Source: Saccharicrinis sp963663905 (GTDB taxonomy: Bacteria; Bacteroidota; Bacteroidia; Bacteroidales; Marinilabiliaceae). Taken from it: a stretch of 64,000 nt of DNA. The stretch spans positions 3,410,001-3,474,000 of the forward strand of contig OY760657.1 of assembly GCA_963663905.2 (NCBI GenBank). Reading direction: 5' to 3'. Position numbers and translations under genes: made by a program. The notes beneath the pieces are model-generated. The model was not told the origin of the DNA and made no database searches. It saw only the letters and a program-made list of their open reading frames with translations. Positions 39,110-49,700 of this stretch are shown piece after piece (the stretch's first letter is position 1; every line of letters starts with the position of its first letter).

Positions 39110-39781
39110 TTATTTTTTCTCATTAATCTTTTCACTAATCACTTTACCCATTCTGTTATATCCTTCATGTTTAAAGTGAATACCATCTTTTGTAATTTCT
39201 GAAAAATTAGGTGTAGTTACAGGTCGAAGTTCTACGTATTCAATACCTTCCTCATTAGCTACATCAATCATTTTAGGAATCAAATTATCGAGTCTTTCAG
39301 AGATTCCGGTATACTTAGCTATTAACATAGAATCAGGAGCTACCTGAGGAGGCATCAACCAAATAATCCTTGGAGTTTTACCATTTGAATATGGGAAAGC
39401 CTTTACATAGTCAATCACTTTCTTCATATTACCAGGTACTTCTGCTTGAAGAGTATCAAAACAAGCTTTACAGTCGTTGGTTCCCAAACTAATAATGACA
39501 ATATCTATATTCTTAAGTGTAGAATCAGCATCCGTTAATTGACTTTCCATCATTTTGATTTCATTCAACTCAGCTCTTCCCAGATTATCAAAACCAATAG
39601 TTCTCCCTCCTTTTGAATAATTCTTAACAGTATCGTTAACTAAAATCGAATCTATTTTCATTACCCATCCAATATCAAATGCTCCATTTGAATCACCTAA
39701 AGCAATTATATTTCGTGATTTTTGCTGAGTGCATGCAAAAAACGCAAGGGTTAAACTTAATAATAATACTAATTTCTTCAT
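39110..39781 (-). CDS. SGNH/GDSL-family hydrolase lipoprotein
   Basis: 223 residues. A lipoprotein signal (LLSLTLAFFACTQQ, lipobox FFAC) leads into an SGNH hydrolase: block I IALGDSNGAF (nucleophile Ser), block III SLGTNDCKACF (oxyanion Asn), and block V DGIHFKHEGY (catalytic Asp and His). A Gly for block II is seen in YSKGGRTI. Such enzymes deacylate sugars, lipids or peptidoglycan. It is the last minus-strand gene behind the protease. A terminator lies between them, so it may be a separate unit. Confidence 0.88.
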   Translation of the reverse strand: MKKLVLLLSLTLAFFACTQQKSRNIIALGDSNGAFDIGWVMKIDSILVNDTVKNYSKGGRTIGFDNLGRAELNEIKMMESQLTDADSTLKNIDIVIISLGTNDCKACFDTLQAEVPGNMKKVIDYVKAFPYSNGKTPRIIWLMPPQVAPDSMLIAKYTGISERLDNLIPKMIDVANEEGIEYVELRPVTTPNFSEITKDGIHFKHEGYNRMGKVISEKINEKK

Positions 39782-39867
39782 TGTTGCTTATTTTTTTTTG
39801 GTAAGTCAAAAGTAATTGATTTTTTTTAAGAAAGTTGCATGTAACAAGATTATAAAATATATAAATA

Positions 39868-39900
39868 AAAAATGCCCGGCATAAAATTATACCGGACATT
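39868..39900 (-). terminator. Terminator of the serine protease gene
   Basis: Arms AATGCCCGGCAT (39871-39882) and ATACCGGACATT (39889-39900) pair with wobbles. On the minus strand the stem is followed by TTTTTT. It begins about 33 bases after the protease stop. Confidence 0.8.
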
Positions 39901-39932
39901 ATAATCAATACACAATTACTAATTGACCCACA

Positions 39933-40808
39933 CTAATTAACCAATTTTTTTACAGAACTAACAGGAATACATAATTTCATTACCATTTGCCAGTCTCTAC
40001 CTTCACCTGCATATACAGAGGTTGTTGATGAAACAATAGAAACCAGATTTCCCTTATCATCAAATACAGGACCTCCGCTTGAACCTATGGCAAAATCGGC
40101 TGTAATTTCACATCTGTTTTCCCATGGATTATCATCGAAACCTGAATTACGTGCAACAATACCCTGAGTATAGTAATATGCTTGTTGATTTGGGGCAGTC
40201 ATGGTATGAACATTTTCACCTACTTCCAAGTCATTACCTAAAGGTGCTGCAGCAAGTTTTTTACCTCTGGTATCAATAGTAAATAATGCTAAATCGGCTG
40301 ATTTACTGTAATTTAGAACACCTTTGATTTCGTATACATTTCCGTTAACATCTGCTGCAAAAAACAAACTATCCTGAGGCATTAAAGCCTGCCCTTCGTT
40401 TATTAATGGTTCAAATACATGATAATTTGAAACACACAATCCATCTTCAGAAATTACAACTGCAGAAGCACCTATCAAAATATAATCATCATAAACTCCA
40501 AATCCTCTCTTTAATTTGCAGATTACTAAAGAAGTTGGTTTTATTTTTTTAACTAAATCAGTTGTTTTTAAAACCTTTTTGTTGGCTTTTGGCAGATTAG
40601 TATAATTAATCCCTTGTTCATATTGGGCTGTAGCACAATTTGTTTTCAATTCATTTAATGTTGCAAAAGGTTTATCTTCCTGAACTTTTTTTAAATTTTC
40701 ATTAATAACCTTTGGTAGCTGTTCAAAATTATAGAAACTAACTTTTTGACTTATTCCACTAACCGAAAATGCAACAAGTAAAATGAACGATATAATATAT
40801 TTATTCAT
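39933..40808 (-). CDS. Secreted trypsin-like serine protease
   Basis: About 291 residues from the ATG at 40808; an in-frame ATG at 40829 adds 7 residues, but the shorter start gives a cleaner signal peptide (MNKYIISFILLVAFSVSGIS). The chymotrypsin-fold triad is visible: His in GLCVSNYHVFEP, Asp in SKSADLALFTID, and Ser in DFAIGSSGGPVFDDKG. No PDZ domain follows, unlike DegP. The N-terminal domain also resembles the protease domain of S46 dipeptidyl peptidases, but it is too short for that family. It lies 122 bases downstream of the thioredoxin-like genes of the SusCD locus and may process peptides there. Confidence 0.85.
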   Translation of the reverse strand: MNKYIISFILLVAFSVSGISQKVSFYNFEQLPKVINENLKKVQEDKPFATLNELKTNCATAQYEQGINYTNLPKANKKVLKTTDLVKKIKPTSLVICKLKRGFGVYDDYILIGASAVVISEDGLCVSNYHVFEPLINEGQALMPQDSLFFAADVNGNVYEIKGVLNYSKSADLALFTIDTRGKKLAAAPLGNDLEVGENVHTMTAPNQQAYYYTQGIVARNSGFDDNPWENRCEITADFAIGSSGGPVFDDKGNLVSIVSSTTSVYAGEGRDWQMVMKLCIPVSSVKKLVN

Positions 40809-40951
40809 ATGAATATAATTTATTTTCATCAGCCATATGAAACTTACAAATAAATTTAATTATCCTCTTGTGTGTAAATTTGGATGATCAAATTAACGTG
40901 TCCGTTTCATGTGGTTAAATGTGATTTTTTAATACCTGATGTAACTCCCGA

Positions 40952-42118
40952 TTATTTTAAAATCTCTTTTAATTTGGCATCTAAATCAGCACCTCTTAAA
41001 TTCTTGGCGATAATTTTACCGCTTGGATCTATTAAAAAGTTAGTAGGAACACTGCTAATACCGTAAAGCTGAACAGGTAAACATCTCCAACCTCCAAGAT
41101 CTGAGATCTGATTCCAAACCAAGCCATCCTTTTCTATAGCTTTAGTCCATTGATCCAATGCATTATTTCCACCATCTAGAGAATAACCAAGAATAGTAAA
41201 GTTTTTATCTTTAAACTCATTGTATGTTTTAACCAAGTTTGGATTTTCTCTACGACATGGTCCACACCATGAAGCCCAAAAATCAAGTAAAACGTATTTA
41301 CCTCGTAAAGCACGTAAGCTTAAATCTTCTCCGTTAGGTTGTTTCGCACTAAAGTCCGGAGCATCAAATCCTATATCTGCCCCTTTTGTTTGACCTAATA
41401 TGTTTGAATAGATAAGTCCTGCTGCTGATTTCTTAACATCTTCTGTAAATTGGTTAAAAACCTTTGTAGCTAAAGATTTTTCCTGAATTACGTTAACATT
41501 CTGACGTAACCAATCCAAAGAAACAATTGAGTTATTGTTAGCATAAACAAACTCCAGTTCTTTTTGCTTCTTTTCGGCCATAAGATCTGCATATTCGGCC
41601 TCCATTTTAGCCGCAAGCTCTTTATCTCCGGCTTCCATAGCTTTTGAATACTTGTTATTAATAACGTTAATTTTAGCAGTATAAGCTTTTCCAATAGCAA
41701 CTAACCTATTGTTATCTTCATTTAATGGAGTACCAGAATAAGTAGCTGTCTGTAAAGAATCTTTACCTTCAATTAAAAGAGTTCCTTCCTCAAGATAAAT
41801 TGAAATGCCATCACCATTGTTAGGAGGCATAGTCGGATCAATTTTTTCGTGAGCTAAATTTAAAAACGCTCTGTTAATTTTTGGAATTGGTCCTTCAAAA
41901 ACAAATTCATTATTGGCATTAACAAATGCAGTATCGATATGCATGCCTGTATTGGTTTTAAAACCAAGCATTGCTGGAGCCTCATTATTAACATGATCCA
42001 GTTTAATCACAATATGATAAATTGGATCAGAATTTTGCGCTTTTATTCCCATACTAAATACAACAAAAGCTACTATGCTTAATAAACTTAATTTCATATT
42101 CATTCTCTCTAATCTCAT
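40952..42118 (-). CDS. TlpA-like thiol-disulfide oxidoreductase with N-terminal DUF4369
   Basis: About 388 residues from the ATG at 42118; ATGs at 42103 and 42097 are equally possible, and a TTG at 42148 would overlap the upstream gene. After a signal peptide (LSLLSIVAFVVFSMGIKA) comes a DUF4369-type beta domain (about 30-140), a helical linker rich in Lys/Glu/Ala, then a thioredoxin-like domain with DFWASWCGPCRRENP and the cis-Pro loop SSVPTNFLID. Periplasmic proteins of this kind reduce or transfer disulfides. It lies 19 bases after the other TlpA-like gene and is probably co-transcribed. Confidence 0.92.
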   Translation of the reverse strand: MRLERMNMKLSLLSIVAFVVFSMGIKAQNSDPIYHIVIKLDHVNNEAPAMLGFKTNTGMHIDTAFVNANNEFVFEGPIPKINRAFLNLAHEKIDPTMPPNNGDGISIYLEEGTLLIEGKDSLQTATYSGTPLNEDNNRLVAIGKAYTAKINVINNKYSKAMEAGDKELAAKMEAEYADLMAEKKQKELEFVYANNNSIVSLDWLRQNVNVIQEKSLATKVFNQFTEDVKKSAAGLIYSNILGQTKGADIGFDAPDFSAKQPNGEDLSLRALRGKYVLLDFWASWCGPCRRENPNLVKTYNEFKDKNFTILGYSLDGGNNALDQWTKAIEKDGLVWNQISDLGGWRCLPVQLYGISSVPTNFLIDPSGKIIAKNLRGADLDAKLKEILK

Positions 42119-42137
42119 TTTGTTTTTATTTTTAAAA

Positions 42138-42656
42138 TTACAACCCAAGCAAATGCATTAAATATTCTTTTGTTTCAGGCTTTGAAGGAAGAGTCATGCT
42201 ATATCTTAAAATCTTACCTTCCTTATCCAGCATGATACATCGAGGAAGATATTTCATAGTAAATTGATCTTTGAACGCAGTTCGATCCTGAACCATCCAT
42301 TGTAAACCTGAAAGTTTTAAATTTTGAACATCTCCTTTCCACCTAAACTCCTGAAAATCTACATTAACCCCTAAAAAAACAATATCCTTTGATTTAAATT
42401 GTTCTTCAAACTCCTTTAAATAGCTAAATTGCTGACGGCAAGGTCCACACCATGATGCCCATACATCAATAAAAACATATTTACCTTTTAATGATGTTAT
42501 ACTTTGCTTAACTCCTGCTGTATCAATAAATGCATAATCAGGACAAATATCTCCTACTCTTAATGTATCATTAACTTCAATACAACTATAATCCATTGAA
42601 TATGTAACAGTTGTAAATACAAAGAAGAATAATATTTGTAATACTATTTTATTCAT
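42138..42656 (-). CDS. TlpA-like periplasmic thioredoxin
   Basis: 172 residues. A signal peptide (MNKIVLQILFFFVFTTVTYS) precedes a single thioredoxin-fold domain with the active site DVWASWCGPCRQQF and the cis-Pro segment KYLPRCIMLD. A Cys (CPDYAFID) precedes the fold, common in TlpA/ResA-like proteins. It is the first of two tandem thioredoxin genes behind the SusCD locus, separated from the PKD-like gene by 208 bases with a strong hairpin. Having two such proteins suggests handling of Cys-containing cargo or of the locus's own lipoproteins; this is inference. Confidence 0.92.
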   Translation of the reverse strand: MNKIVLQILFFFVFTTVTYSMDYSCIEVNDTLRVGDICPDYAFIDTAGVKQSITSLKGKYVFIDVWASWCGPCRQQFSYLKEFEEQFKSKDIVFLGVNVDFQEFRWKGDVQNLKLSGLQWMVQDRTAFKDQFTMKYLPRCIMLDKEGKILRYSMTLPSKPETKEYLMHLLGL

Positions 42657-42810
42657 ATTTAAATATGTTTTTAATTGATATAAGAACCTAATAATTTGGT
42701 AATCCCATTTATAATAATGGTTATTAGCAATTTAGCAATCAAAACTCAATACCAAATAAATCATTTTAGAGCTTAAAATTGAGATCCCCAAACTTTAAAA
42801 TATCATGTAT

Positions 42811-42845
42811 AACAAATGAATCTATGAGTTTAAGATTCATTTGTT
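42811..42845 (-). terminator. Perfect 13-bp hairpin after the PKD-like gene
   Basis: AACAAATGAATCT (42811-42823) and AGATTCATTTGTT (42833-42845) with a 9-base loop, 20 bases past the PKD-like stop. No U-tract follows on the minus strand, so it may be a partial terminator, an RNA-processing site, or an mRNA 3'-end stabiliser separating the Sus genes from the thioredoxin genes. Confidence 0.55.
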
Positions 42846-42864
42846 AATGTTAAAAATGACTTGA

Positions 42865-44487
42865 TTAATTGTACAAGAATAAATCGGCAGGCCAGTAATA
42901 AGATGACGGACTTACATAAAGTAACTTTTGGACTTTACCCTGACCACTCAACACTTCACTCTGAAGTGTTAATGAATTTAATCCATTGAATTGATAACGA
43001 TATATTTTATAAATATTATTTGATGAATTATATGTAGCTACAACAAGTCCATTAAAATTAAGATCTGTAGATTCGTAATTAGTATTGATATGCTTGATGA
43101 AGGTTACTTGCTCATCAGCAGGAATATTTGAAATAAAAGATTCATTATATTCATTATAATCAATATTATATGATCCAACTACATTTCCTTTTGTAAAATA
43201 AAGAACATTATTAGCTTTGTTTAAGGTATACTCATCTGCATTGACAAGCATTGGATAGGCAGCTGCATCCATCCGGCGCATAAAGTTGATTGGACTAAAG
43301 TTTCCAACTTTGTAAGTTCCATATGTACTACTTACCAAATTATCATAATCCAAGCCATATAAAACTAATGAATTGTCAACTCCATTTTCTTTAAACAAAG
43401 CATAAGCATATGTATCAGCTGACCATCCTGAGCCATGTAAGGTATTTTCCATAAATATTACCTGGCCATTCATATTATTAGCTGAAATTTGCAGGCCATT
43501 ATTATAATATGAATCAAAGTTATCTTTAAAAACAACTAAAGTATCAGCCTGACTTGAATAATCATTCACAAAAGCAATAAAACGTTCATTTTTACTATCG
43601 TAAGCAAAAGTAGGATAATAACTTCCTTTTGAAACAAAACTGGTTTCCACATTATAATCCCCTTCTATAGTAGGAAAAAATGCAGGATTACCACTATTCA
43701 TGGCATAACAACCATCATCCATTGAAATAACAACTTTATTATTGCAAACTAAGCCACTATTTATAGAGTGTTCAGATTGACTTGGATCCAGAAAAAACAT
43801 ATCTTCCAAACCTGCCAATACTTTGTCGTCGTACTGATTGGCAATATTAAAAACAACACCTCCATTACTACTAAATGCCATTAAAGCAGCTGGATATTGC
43901 CATTCGTAAGGATCAATGCCCCTATAATGATAACGATCTGAATATCCAAAAGAAACCGGAGTACCATCTAAAGATTTTCCCTGAAGTCTTTCAACAATAT
44001 TATAATCCGGATTTTTTGCAACAAGATAAAAACCATCAATATCGGTATTACCATCAATAGTTTCTTTTAATACATACCAACCTTGATTAGTTGTACCATT
44101 CATAACTACTTTAATTGCATTAATACTTGATTTTATGATATTTGTATTGTTATCTTTTACTTCCAATAACAAATTAATTGTACCAATAGAATCTAATGTA
44201 TAAGAAAGTATTTTTTCTTCTGATATTAATTCAATATTACTTTCTCCTACCAAACTCCACTCAAAAGTAAATTCATGTGCTGTAGTTTCTGAATTTTCTC
44301 CTAATGTTATTGTCGGATCTATAATTAACTGATCATTAAAATAATAGATCTCGTTTAAAGTTCCTAAATCGATATTCATTTCAGGAAGAGGCTTTACATA
44401 TTCTATATCATCAGAACATGAATAAAAGGTTATTGCCGATAAAACGATAAACAGACAATAGCTTATATATAATTTTATATTATTCAT
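42865..44487 (-). CDS. PKD-like family surface lipoprotein
   Basis: 540 residues. A lipoprotein signal ends at TFYSCSDD, so it is probably lipidated and, by the acidic residues after Cys, exported to the cell surface as in other Sus-type lipoproteins. The N-terminal part (EFTFEWSLVGE, LLLEVKDN) looks like a PKD/Ig-like domain. The remainder is a beta-rich, probably propeller-like region with repeated tyrosine-rich strands. The family (PKD_2) regularly follows SusC-SusD-DUF4843 in Bacteroidota. It starts 17 bases after the DUF4843 gene. No enzyme motif is visible, so a cargo-binding role at the transporter is the likely function. Confidence 0.85.
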   Translation of the reverse strand: MNNIKLYISYCLFIVLSAITFYSCSDDIEYVKPLPEMNIDLGTLNEIYYFNDQLIIDPTITLGENSETTAHEFTFEWSLVGESNIELISEEKILSYTLDSIGTINLLLEVKDNNTNIIKSSINAIKVVMNGTTNQGWYVLKETIDGNTDIDGFYLVAKNPDYNIVERLQGKSLDGTPVSFGYSDRYHYRGIDPYEWQYPAALMAFSSNGGVVFNIANQYDDKVLAGLEDMFFLDPSQSEHSINSGLVCNNKVVISMDDGCYAMNSGNPAFFPTIEGDYNVETSFVSKGSYYPTFAYDSKNERFIAFVNDYSSQADTLVVFKDNFDSYYNNGLQISANNMNGQVIFMENTLHGSGWSADTYAYALFKENGVDNSLVLYGLDYDNLVSSTYGTYKVGNFSPINFMRRMDAAAYPMLVNADEYTLNKANNVLYFTKGNVVGSYNIDYNEYNESFISNIPADEQVTFIKHINTNYESTDLNFNGLVVATYNSSNNIYKIYRYQFNGLNSLTLQSEVLSGQGKVQKLLYVSPSSYYWPADLFLYN

Positions 44488-44504
44488 ATGCTTAAAGTAT
44501 CTAA

Positions 44505-45299
44505 TTAATAATAACTATATTGAAAAGTTACAACGGTTCCATCTGCTTCTTTTAGAGGACCATTTTCACCCAGAGCTTCATTTTCAGCTTCCAGATCTTG
44601 CATAAACTTGTATTTATAATATGAACCTAAAAATGAATCATTAGCAATCATCTCCACATCCTCATCATTCCATATTAAATCTGAATGTCTGATCATGAAT
44701 TCATGCTTTACAAATCCATAATTTCCCAAAGTGAATAATAGGCGACTCCAGTTACTTGGTTGACTTAATCTGTCGGCCATATAAATAACGGCTCTATTTT
44801 CGTCATTATCAGCTACTATAGAATTTTCCGAATCAGATAATTTGAATGTTAAACGATATGTACTCTCTTGTAAGGTTGCGTCTCTTAAAATTATTACAGA
44901 GATCGTATCCTGCATTCTCCCTGCATGAAAAGTTAGCAGGTCTGACATTTCTGGATCATCAAAAGGAACATAATGAATACCAGCTTCTGCATTAATAGTA
45001 TTTCTGTCAATACGCTCAGGATAGGATAAATCATCACTATCAAATGCTTCTAATGATAATTTAATATCCTGCTGAGGAACAGCTCCCACTATTTCAACCG
45101 CAATGTCAATAGTATCGCGTACAATATTTTCATCGCCGTAATACAGGTAATTTACATATTGATGTTGTACATAAATATTAATAGCCTGTTCGTCGGTAGA
45201 AAATCTGAAGTATGGTAAACCCTCGTATACATTTGGATACTCCTCTTTACATGAAGTAAGGGCTACACAGAATAAAAATATATATATTAAGTATTTCAT
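44505..45299 (-). CDS. DUF4843-type lipoprotein
   Basis: 264 residues. The lipoprotein signal ends at VALTSCKEE. The body matches the DUF4843 pattern by its YPNVYEGLPYFRFS start, IDIAVEIVGAV strand and the central block AGIHYVPFDDPEM … DTISVIILRD, followed by YRLTFKLSDS and a C-terminal helical tail (RLLFTLGNYGFVKHEFM). These proteins are encoded downstream of SusD and are thought to be accessory surface lipoproteins of the SusCD complex. It lies 44 bases after susD. Confidence 0.85.
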   Translation of the reverse strand: MKYLIYIFLFCVALTSCKEEYPNVYEGLPYFRFSTDEQAINIYVQHQYVNYLYYGDENIVRDTIDIAVEIVGAVPQQDIKLSLEAFDSDDLSYPERIDRNTINAEAGIHYVPFDDPEMSDLLTFHAGRMQDTISVIILRDATLQESTYRLTFKLSDSENSIVADNDENRAVIYMADRLSQPSNWSRLLFTLGNYGFVKHEFMIRHSDLIWNDEDVEMIANDSFLGSYYKYKFMQDLEAENEALGENGPLKEADGTVVTFQYSYY

Positions 45300-45343
45300 T
45301 TTCTTATTTCTAAAATTATTTATTCAATTAAAAACCCTGAATA

Positions 45344-46780
45344 TTAATTTGAAGTTGCTTCGCCAGAAGGAAGTGACACCCTGTATAAATCATAACTCAT
45401 TTCATTACCTGAGATTGGTAATATTCCTAAATCAACTCGTTTATAGGCGTAAAAAATCTGTCCTTCAGCCCAAAACTCTTTGATGTATTGTTGTAATACG
45501 CTATTTACAACGTTTTCCTGAGTTAACTCAATAATCTGATCATTTCTAGTATTAACAAAGGTATCATAGTATGTTTGTGCCTCTGACAATGAATTAGCAG
45601 ATTCAACAAGTATTAAATACATTTCTGATAATCTAATTATAGGAAAACTCTTAGTGCCAAAATCAGTCTCTGACATTTGATCATACTTTAATGAAGAAAC
45701 CCTTGTTTCGTATTGACTATCTGTTATTTTACCTAATAAATCATAACGAATATCCTCAATTCGTGAGAAATATGGAGTGATTAAATTTAAATCATTATAA
45801 CACACAATCTGATTTGCAAGACCATTATAAGTATCATCATCATAACCTACTGTTTCTATTCCAAAAAGTTGTTCTGCAAAAAATACATTATCATACCCTA
45901 AATCCGCTTCAACTCCCAATCTAAATTTATTCGATCCGTTTGTATTTACTGCATCAATAACTTCTTTGGCACTTGTATATGCACCTTCATAATTCCCCAT
46001 CCACAACTGAACACGTGCTAAAACACCTAGTGTAGCGTAATAGTTGAATCTATTTTGGCGATTATACCACCCTAACTCAACACCATACTCATCAATAGAT
46101 CCCTCATTATTTAATTCATCATTACTATACTTTACTATTGGATCAGATTCTGCGAGTAAAACTTTTGCGTCATTTAAATCATTCAAAATATGATTAAAAT
46201 AATCTGTATAATTTAGTTTTTCAATAAGTTCTGTTGTCAACACAGTAGCATAAGGAAGAACCTTCTCTGATGAACCAGCAGGATCTCCAGGAGCTGTTCC
46301 ATATACACGCCATAGATCAAAATGTAAGAACGCTCTTAATGCTTTTGCTTCACCTTCAATCATATTTCTCAGATCACCTCTCAAAACATCCTTTTCATCA
46401 ATTGAATTAATTAATAAATTAAGATTTGCAATAGCTTTATAAAACTGTAAATAAGAAGATCCGGAAGCACCATCAAAGTTTGTATTTTGGTAATCGTGAT
46501 TAAAACAGCTACTTAAATATGGGCTAGAAGTATATGTTTGCTCATGATAAATATTAGCCAACACATCTACACCACTTCCCATCATAAATCCACTTGGATT
46601 ATAAACACCTTCTAAAAGCTGATAAACACCAATTAAAGCGGAAGTATAGCCATCTTCAGAATCAAGAGCCTTATCCGCAGAAACCATATTTTTAGGTTCT
46701 ACTGTTAACCACTCGTCGCATGATGTAAGCGCTGTAATGGCAAAAGCAAAAAGTAATATATATTTTTTTATCATCATCAT
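45344..46780 (-). CDS. SusD/RagB-family nutrient-binding lipoprotein
   Basis: 478 residues. The lipoprotein signal ends at ALTSCDEWLTVEPKN. SusD features are the N-terminal DGYTSALIGVYQLL, the TPR-like helices (LRAFLHFDLWRVYG), LGVLARVQLWMGNYEGAYT, and the C-terminal IRLSEMYLILVESANSLSEAQ with the IKEFWAEGQIFYAYKRVDLG block. SusD forms the hinged lid on its SusC barrel and binds cargo at the cell surface. It follows susC by 6 bases, so the pair is translationally linked. Confidence 0.96.
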   Translation of the reverse strand: MMMIKKYILLFAFAITALTSCDEWLTVEPKNMVSADKALDSEDGYTSALIGVYQLLEGVYNPSGFMMGSGVDVLANIYHEQTYTSSPYLSSCFNHDYQNTNFDGASGSSYLQFYKAIANLNLLINSIDEKDVLRGDLRNMIEGEAKALRAFLHFDLWRVYGTAPGDPAGSSEKVLPYATVLTTELIEKLNYTDYFNHILNDLNDAKVLLAESDPIVKYSNDELNNEGSIDEYGVELGWYNRQNRFNYYATLGVLARVQLWMGNYEGAYTSAKEVIDAVNTNGSNKFRLGVEADLGYDNVFFAEQLFGIETVGYDDDTYNGLANQIVCYNDLNLITPYFSRIEDIRYDLLGKITDSQYETRVSSLKYDQMSETDFGTKSFPIIRLSEMYLILVESANSLSEAQTYYDTFVNTRNDQIIELTQENVVNSVLQQYIKEFWAEGQIFYAYKRVDLGILPISGNEMSYDLYRVSLPSGEATSN

Positions 46781-46786
46781 TAATTA

Positions 46787-49700
46787 TTAAAAGGTTACAG
46801 ATAAAGTTAATGTTGGTCTGATTGAATATGGATAATCAGTTCCCCTTTCCTTTTTGATATTAGATAAGTAAAAAACATCTGCAATAGAACCTGTAACAGA
46901 AGCTTGAATCAGATGCCAAGGCTCAATTAGCTTTTGTGGTAACTGATAGCTAATATTTACGTTACTTAAAGCCAGCGTTTTTTCTGTAAACACAAATCGA
47001 TCATTCGGATAAGTATTTTCATTACTGCTAATACTCTTAAAAGCTGTAATATCACCAGGTTGTTGCCATCTTGTATTTAATACTCTTCTATCCATATTAT
47101 TAACAACATAAGCATTTTCTATACGTAATAAGGTATTATTCAATTTTTTAGCCCCATACCTTGCAGAAAAGGATAAATCAACCATTAAACTTTTATACCG
47201 TAACGAAGAACCTATTCTACCATTAATTTTGGGTAAGCTACTACCTACTGCAATTTTTCTAAGTTCTCCGGCTGATGTTGTTGTAATATTACCAGTTTCT
47301 GCATCCTCATAAATAACTTTTCCAGTTAAAGGATCTACACCCGGTGATTTTAAAACATACATATCATCCATTGATTCACCTTCCCTGTATTGATAATAAG
47401 TTCCATCACTATAGTTAGTTCCCTCAAAACGTTCATTAGCATCTTTAATGGCCTGAGATAACTTAACCAACTTATTATCATTATGATAAGCCCCCAATTT
47501 AATATACCACGAAATTTGTTTGGCTGGAATTCGTAACACATTAATACTTACATCTGCATCATATCCAATATTTCTTGTTGTTCCAAAGTTTTCAGTATAT
47601 GAAGTATAACCATTTGAAAAAGGTAAACTTGCCTGCGATACTAAATTATCAGTGGTTTTTCGGTAATAGTTGAATACAACCCCTAAACGATTATTTAATA
47701 GCAGTACATCAACACCATAATTATGCTGTTTGGTATTTTGCCATTTCAAATTACTATTTCCAATAGCAGCTATGGTCATCCCTGTAATGTTTGTATACTG
47801 TTGATCTGTATCATAATTATAGGTTGTTAATGCCTGATAAGCAGAAAAATTTAACGACCCCGTTACCCCGTAAGAATATTTAAATTTAATTTGATTGATC
47901 AGGGGAAGATTATCTTGTATAAAACGTTCATTTCCTAAATCCCAAGCTAATCCTAATGAATAAAATGGTGCGAAACGACTCTCTTCTCCAAATGAAGAAG
48001 CTCCATCCATTCTGCCTGACACATCAAGAAAATATCTGTTATCATAATTATAGTTGAATAAGCCAGTAACACCTACACTACGAGCTGTTGATTCTGATGT
48101 ACTTGGGCGCTCACCATAATAATTAATACCATTAGATATATCATTAAGTTTTTCATTCGTAAAACCTGTTACGATGATATTCATAGTTTCAGATTGACTT
48201 TGTAAGAGCTGACCACTTATACCTGCGTAAACCGAATGTTTTTTAAACGTTTTACCGTAGCTTAATGTAGACATGATTTGATAAGAGTTTTCATCTCTTG
48301 TTCCTTTCATATATCTACCTCGTGCCATTGGGTGAATATTTTGTATAATATTACTTGATGAAAGAGGAGAATCAAAATTATCAGTTCCTCCTTTGCGAAT
48401 AGTAACACCTAAACTTGAATCCCACTTTAAATTGGAAGAAAAATTTACTACAATAGAGGTTTGGTTACGAATATTGGTGTAATCGGAAGTTGAGAAACTT
48501 GCTAATTTCGCATCATACAATGGATTATATTTATCCGGACCAAAAGTATCGTAAGACATAACCGGATCCCCGTTTTCGTCATAAGGACGCCAGTAAGGGT
48601 TCATATAATAATATTGAGAAAAACGACCATAAGGACTATTCACCCCTTTATTAAATCCTAACTCTATATGATTAGAAACATTAATTTTTTTGTAATTATA
48701 CAGCAAATTAAGTCCGGCATTCACATTATCACGATTAGATCCTTTCATAGCTCCTGTTATCCTGTTATAGGAAACATTTAAGTTATAACGGAACTGCTCA
48801 TCACCACCGCCAACACCTAATCTGTGATATTGCCCCACACCAATTCTTGTAGGTATATTTAACCAGTTGGTATTTACACCTTCCTGAACAGCTTTGTTGT
48901 TTTGATTAAATAATTCCTTTAAACGTAATTGCTCATCAATATCTTCGTTTGTATACAAACCAGCAATTTGTTCAATTTCAAGCTTTTCTTTAGAATTTAA
49001 TAAATCGTATGAAGATAAATCAGGAATTTCGAAGTTTACACCTCCGGAATAAGTTACGCGTAATTTACCGGAAGGAGCACGCATAGAAGTAATAACCACT
49101 ACTCCATTAGAACCTCTTGACCCATAAATAGCTGTGGCACTGGCGTCTTTTAACACAACAACCGATTCCACATCATTTTGGTTCATATCCAAAACCCTTT
49201 CTATACTAACTTCAAATCCATCCAATATAAACAAAGGAGTATTTAACTGCCCTCTTGATTCTTGCTGAAGTTGATTCACATCAGGAATTGATGATGCTCC
49301 GCGGATTTGAATATTCAAATTCGTATTATTAGGATCAGATCCGAAATTATTTTGTTCCTGAATATCTAACGATGGATCTATATTAGCAATCGTTCTAAGT
49401 AAGTTTCTGTTTCCCGAAGCCTGAATTTCTTTTTTTGTAATAATAGTAGCGGCACCGGTAAAACTTGCTTTGGGACGATCAAAAATTCCTGTAACAACAA
49501 CTTCTCCCAAATCGTTAATCTCTGATTCCAGAACAATATTATAATCTGTCACATTAGGATCAATTGCTACCTTTTCATCTTTAAAACCAATAAATGACAC
49601 TATAATAAGAGTCTCATCGCCTAATAATTGAACCTTAAACCTCCCATTATAATCAGTAATTGTATATAATACATTACCACCTTTTCTCATTACTCCAACA

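Noticed and set aside
39693..39908. Minus-strand frame of 71 codons over the SGNH start
   Set aside because: It overlaps the signal peptide of the SGNH lipoprotein in another frame and runs through the protease terminator.
42119..42148. Upstream TTG start for the DUF4369-TlpA gene
   Set aside because: It would overlap the preceding gene, while ATG codons directly before the signal peptide are available.
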